Shown here in pieces: positions 32,910 to 35,972 of a stretch of DNA of 35,972 nucleotides. How positions within the stretch are numbered: the stretch's first letter is position 1; the number at the start of each line of letters is the position of its first letter. A model generated the notes under the pieces. The model did not search any database. It was not told where the DNA came from and worked only from the letters and a program-made list of their open reading frames with translations. The position numbers and the translations under genes were made by a program. The stretch is from positions 1 to 35,972 of the forward strand of contig BQJN01000045.1 of the NCBI GenBank assembly GCA_021604725.1. The letters are read 5' to 3'. The stretch is from Lysobacteraceae bacterium (GTDB lineage Bacteria; Pseudomonadota; Gammaproteobacteria; Xanthomonadales; BQJN01).

Positions 32910-33004
32910 GGTCTATTCAGAGCGCTGAACTGATCAACCCAATACGCATGGGGGAACCATCCTTGGCGAAACGAATGTGCTCCGAGCGTGGGCCCAGCCC
33001 GCAC

Positions 33005-33439
33005 TTCCGTGCGCTGTATCGGTTAAGCGGCTAACGGTGAAACCAAGCCGCCGACCTTCGCGCTTCGGGTATATCCCGACCGTTGGCATGTGTTCAATAT
33101 AGAAAAAACCAATAAAAACAGTGAACTATGGGTCTTTGGCCGGTCCTGGCTCAATTTTTCAGCCGAAATCGCGTTGAAAAGATGTTGGATAGGGTCGTTT
33201 TGGCTTTTCGAGTTAGGGGTGTCCTCACTCAGCCTCGTTTTGAGTTAGGGGTGTCCCCGCTCGGTGCTTTCAGGCAATGCCTGAGAGTTGTGCTGCGTGG
33301 ATTATGGCTTTTCCGCTCTGCGGCGCCGCGATCTAGGTGATTTGGACTGTCGAGGCACCGTTGACGGGGCTACTAGCCGGTGGGTCGTTGGGATTTCCCC
33401 TAAAGAGCACGTTCAAGTCGATGCCTGTCCAGTATATTT
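33005..33439. other. Intergenic region with short repeats
   Basis: No gene supported. Two GTGTCC-type repeats lie at 33211-33230 and 33242-33264; CAGCCGAAATCGCG at about 33160 also occurs near 30436. After unit 2 of the tandem repeat, a frame reading AELINPIRMG (about 32920-32950) resembles the transposase fragment at the right edge. Confidence 0.45.
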
Positions 33440-35446
33440 TCACTTGACCACTACAGAGTTCGCTCGGAGTTCCGAGCATACATCAACGCCGTTGTTCTCG
33501 AAGTTTCCAATAAACAAAACATTCTGCGGGCCGAGAAATTCACCGTGCAATCTAGGCTCGTCTCCTAACTCGATGTTATCGGTTACGCACATTTCTCGAG
33601 TGTTTATTACTGCTAGCGCCCGCGTGTCTTCTATCGCGACGAATAGCCGCGCACCATCATCACTCAACGAAAGCCCTGTCGGGAACAAACCTACGGGAAT
33701 TTGGCTTATGACTGTATTGGAAGTTGTGTCAATCACGGAAACCGTGCCCTCAGCATCTGCGTTGTTCGTGACATATACGCGTGAACCGTCGGGGCTAACG
33801 ACTATCCCATAGGGGCCCATGAACCCTTCCGAGATGGTCCCGATCTCTGTCCTTGTACTTGTGTCAATTATCGAAACCGTATTGTCATCCCAGTTGGCGA
33901 CATATGCCTTGTTTCCATCAGCACTCAACGCCAAAAGAAATGGATACCCACCTACCGATATTGAGTCGATAACCTTACCCGAATGCGAATTTATCACAGT
34001 CACGGAATGCTCATATAGGTTGGTTACGTATACTTCGGAACCGTCTGCATTGACGGCAACGCCGAATGGACTGTTTCCAACCGATACGCTATTGATAATA
34101 GTCTGGGTTGCGGCGTCAAGCGTTACAAGCGTACCTTCCGAACCACTGGCAATGTAAATACGGTCGCCCTGTGGGCTAATGGCGATTCCCCGAGCACCTG
34201 GCAAAGGAACAGTTGCTACCAAGGAATTGTTACTTGTGTCTACAATCGACAATTCGCCAGTGTCTCGGTTAGTAATGTAAACGCTCATTCCAGTCGGAGT
34301 GACAGCGACACCAGGCGCCAGCCCCATGTTCAGGCCGATCAAATCCATTATCTTGTACGTTCGAATATCAATGACCGCAAGGCCTATACCCATTGCAACG
34401 TAAGCCTTATCGAAAGGAGAAAGCGGTGAGGGTGGCCCGACGAAGTCGCCCATGGAGACTGGCTGGCCTTCGACTTCGACCACTGCGATAACCGATTTGC
34501 TTTCGACGTCTACTACCGAAACGTCACCTGATTGTTCATTGGCAACGTAGACGTTCGCATCATCGCCACTAAATGCCACTCCGCGCGGTGTGGATCCGAC
34601 CACAATGGTGAAGCGGTCGTGGAAGCCACCGCTGTATGCGGTAACCGTGTTCGCCACAGGGTTCGAAGTGTAGATATCATTGCCATCATGGCTGACGGCG
34701 ATACCGTAGGAACCATTAACATCGTTGAGTGGGCTTGCGATCACGTGGTTGGTGTTTGCATCAACGACCGAAATGAAAGGCGAACCCGAATTTGCGACAT
34801 AGACAAGTGATCCATCGGGACTCACAGCAACGCCCCTTGGCGTCCCCCCCACATCGACGGTGGCAATGACGGTATTTGCATCCGTTTCGATCACGGAAAC
34901 AGTATCTGATTGAGAATTCGACACGTAAACGCGTCCACCGTCGGGACTAATTGCTAGCCCAAACGGCCTTTCTCCCACGCCAATAGTCGTTACAACCGAC
35001 ACCGAATCGGCTGTCAGCCCAACTTCCACAACAGAAACCGTATTCGAGCCAGAATTGGCAACATATACCCGGCGACCATCCGCATTCGTCGCAATGCCCG
35101 TAGGCTCATTGCCGACGGCTACAGTTTTCACAATTGTCTCTGCTGCAAATATCACTGAGACTGTGTCATCGGCTTTGTTTGTGACGTAAACACGAGAGCC
35201 GGTAGCTTCGACCGCGACGCCGACCGGGTTTCTTCCTACAGCGAATCTGCGCAAAACCGAATTGGAAGTCGTGTCGATAACTGATATCGAGTTGGACCCG
35301 GAGCTCGGAATATAAGCGCGATCTGTCATCGCGACCGCCGCGGATGTGCAGCAAATCAACCCCACCAGCGCTGAGCATGACAGCACAGTGTCGCGAGTGA
35401 AGAGTGGCCTCTCAGATTTTTTTCTGACATCACGCCCTTGAAGCAT
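33440..35446 (-). CDS. Secreted YVTN-repeat protein with about 14 propeller blades
   Basis: A 668-residue exported protein. The signal peptide is about 20-40 (VLSCSALVGLICCTSAAVA) after a basic leader. The mature part is a series of YVTN-type beta-propeller repeats: I count 14 motifs of the form [VI]Y[VI][TAS]N-x6-VSV[IV][DE] (VYVTNKADDTVSVI, VYVANSGSNTVSVVE, VYVSNSQSDTVSVIE and so on to LFVAIEDTRALAVIN), matching two seven-blade propellers. Family members are surface or periplasmic scaffolds. The C-terminus, NVLFIGNFENNGVDVCSE, has the LF-x-G-x-FE motif. Start 35446 has AGGAGG 11 bases upstream. It is alone, flanked by repeat-rich DNA on both sides. Confidence 0.87.
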   Translation of the reverse strand: MLQGRDVRKKSERPLFTRDTVLSCSALVGLICCTSAAVAMTDRAYIPSSGSNSISVIDTTSNSVLRRFAVGRNPVGVAVEATGSRVYVTNKADDTVSVIFAAETIVKTVAVGNEPTGIATNADGRRVYVANSGSNTVSVVEVGLTADSVSVVTTIGVGERPFGLAISPDGGRVYVSNSQSDTVSVIETDANTVIATVDVGGTPRGVAVSPDGSLVYVANSGSPFISVVDANTNHVIASPLNDVNGSYGIAVSHDGNDIYTSNPVANTVTAYSGGFHDRFTIVVGSTPRGVAFSGDDANVYVANEQSGDVSVVDVESKSVIAVVEVEGQPVSMGDFVGPPSPLSPFDKAYVAMGIGLAVIDIRTYKIMDLIGLNMGLAPGVAVTPTGMSVYITNRDTGELSIVDTSNNSLVATVPLPGARGIAISPQGDRIYIASGSEGTLVTLDAATQTIINSVSVGNSPFGVAVNADGSEVYVTNLYEHSVTVINSHSGKVIDSISVGGYPFLLALSADGNKAYVANWDDNTVSIIDTSTRTEIGTISEGFMGPYGIVVSPDGSRVYVTNNADAEGTVSVIDTTSNTVISQIPVGLFPTGLSLSDDGARLFVAIEDTRALAVINTREMCVTDNIELGDEPRLHGEFLGPQNVLFIGNFENNGVDVCSELRANSVVVK

Positions 35447-35647
35447 CTGGTCCGTTTCCTCCTTGAGCCCTTGCCATGTGTCGGTTTAATTTGCGATTGA
35501 CATTGTAGCGCGAACCTTCCCGCCAAGGACATAACTAACCAGCAAGTTGGGCAGCAAGTTAGGGGTGTCCCCGCTCGGCGATAATCTAAATAAAGGACGA
35601 TTCAAGTCTCATGCACTGCTAGATGAACGTGCCTTCTTGACGTGCAT
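35447..35647. other. Upstream region of the YVTN gene
   Basis: Contains a TACAAT -10-like hexamer on the minus strand near 35505 without a good -35, and a GTGTCC-type repeat at 35556-35580. Nothing else assigned. Confidence 0.4.
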
Positions 35648-35763
35648 GGGTGAAGCCGCGTCTGTACGGGGTGACTAAACGTCACGCCGTGCGGCTGAAC
35701 GACACGACATGGATGTCGGGGCTGGGGGTTCAATCGTAGCTCATCCGTCTCGCCATGGATGGC
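35648..35763 (+). repeat. REP-like element, copy C
   Basis: Starts GGGTGAAGCCGCGT and ends CGCCATGGATGGC, with GTGAC-TAAAC-GTCAC and CGACATGGATGTCG palindromes. It is immediately upstream of a transposase reading frame; copy B is followed by a related, decayed fragment. Confidence 0.8.
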
Positions 35764-35784
35764 CATGCCGAAGGTCTATTCAGG

Positions 35785-35972
35785 GTGCCGAGGTCTGCAA
35801 CCCAATCCGAGCGGGCATGGCCGAAACGCCTGAGGACTCAGACTTCACCTCGATCCAGGAACGAATCAAGGCTTGGACCGAATTCAAGAAAATCGAAGAT
35901 TCTTTGAAGGATAGGGCAGAGGAACCGTGGTTGCTCCCATTCCAACGCGCGAATGAAGCTGACCAGGACCCA
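35785..35972 (+). CDS. Y1-type (REP-associated) transposase C-terminal part, partial
   Basis: An open frame running off the right edge reads AEVCNPIRAGMAETPEDSD and then FTSIQERIKAWTEF. Y1-transposase-like proteins of gammaproteobacteria, including REP-associated ones, carry a YVDLNPIRAG-x-AxTPE-x-SD-x-TSIQxRI block after the catalytic tyrosine domain; AEVCNPIRAG corresponds to it with decayed first residues. The upstream HUH and Tyr motifs are absent, replaced by the REP-like element, so this is a fragment fused to a repeat. ATG 35817 with a GAGCGGG site could start a short product; the 3' end is not in the window. Function: single-strand DNA transposase family; this copy should be inactive. 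Confidence 0.65.

Noticed and set aside
32461-33004. Two similar minus-strand frames within the 233-bp tandem units.
   Set aside because: They arise because the DNA itself is duplicated; no start site or domain supports them.

Overview
The window looks like chromosomal DNA of a mid-to-high-GC gammaproteobacterium, probably free-living or host-associated and aquatic. I infer this from family content only: several signal-peptide proteins built on beta-propeller repeats, cupin-type AraC regulators, a CadC/ToxR-like membrane regulator, DUF1329 and DUF4142 proteins, and REP-like palindromes beside a Y1-type (REP-associated) transposase fragment. No rRNA, tRNA, CRISPR array or prophage was seen.

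Layout. 1-4.7 kb: a MacB/FtsX-type ABC permease cut by the left edge, a TspO-like membrane protein, and a NmrA-like reductase plus DUF4345 operon divergent from an AraC regulator. 4.7-11.3 kb: a secreted esterase-propeller protein divergent from a CadC-like winged-helix/propeller regulator, two tandem 158-bp structured repeats, and a secreted protein with a twofold internal duplication. 11.4-19.1 kb: exported proteins (thaumatin-like, haem-binding, SUEL plus ricin-type lectin, CHRD), a tandem universal stress protein, a DUF4142-cupredoxin operon and a second AraC regulator. 19.1-23.8 kb: a secreted Asp/Glu/Tyr-repeat protein and a large FG-GAP plus P-domain protein. 23.98-25.5 kb: the most unusual locus, three consecutive minus-strand genes that each look like a compacted piece of a eukaryotic protein: a two-helix segment like the C-terminus of Patched/NPC1 transporters, a PKG/PKA-like pseudokinase, and an alpha-tubulin-like C-terminal region. 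They have bacterial ribosome sites and tight spacing. 25.7-30.4 kb: a metallo-beta-lactamase-fold hydrolase, small exported proteins, and a cupin/LysR pair. 30.4-36 kb: a repeat-rich region with a DUF1329 protein, a 14-blade YVTN propeller protein, REP-like elements, short inverted-repeat elements and a transposase fragment at the right edge.

Cross-cutting patterns. Four otherwise different exported proteins end in a shared tail, [LV]PV[ED]L-x-x-F-x-[IV], without the transmembrane helix or basic cluster of PEP-CTERM or LPXTG signals. One of these genes is split in its signal peptide by a 246-bp inverted-repeat element flanked by CTAG; removing the element on paper restores a full reading frame. 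Families were recognised by eye from translated sequence; no database search was run.
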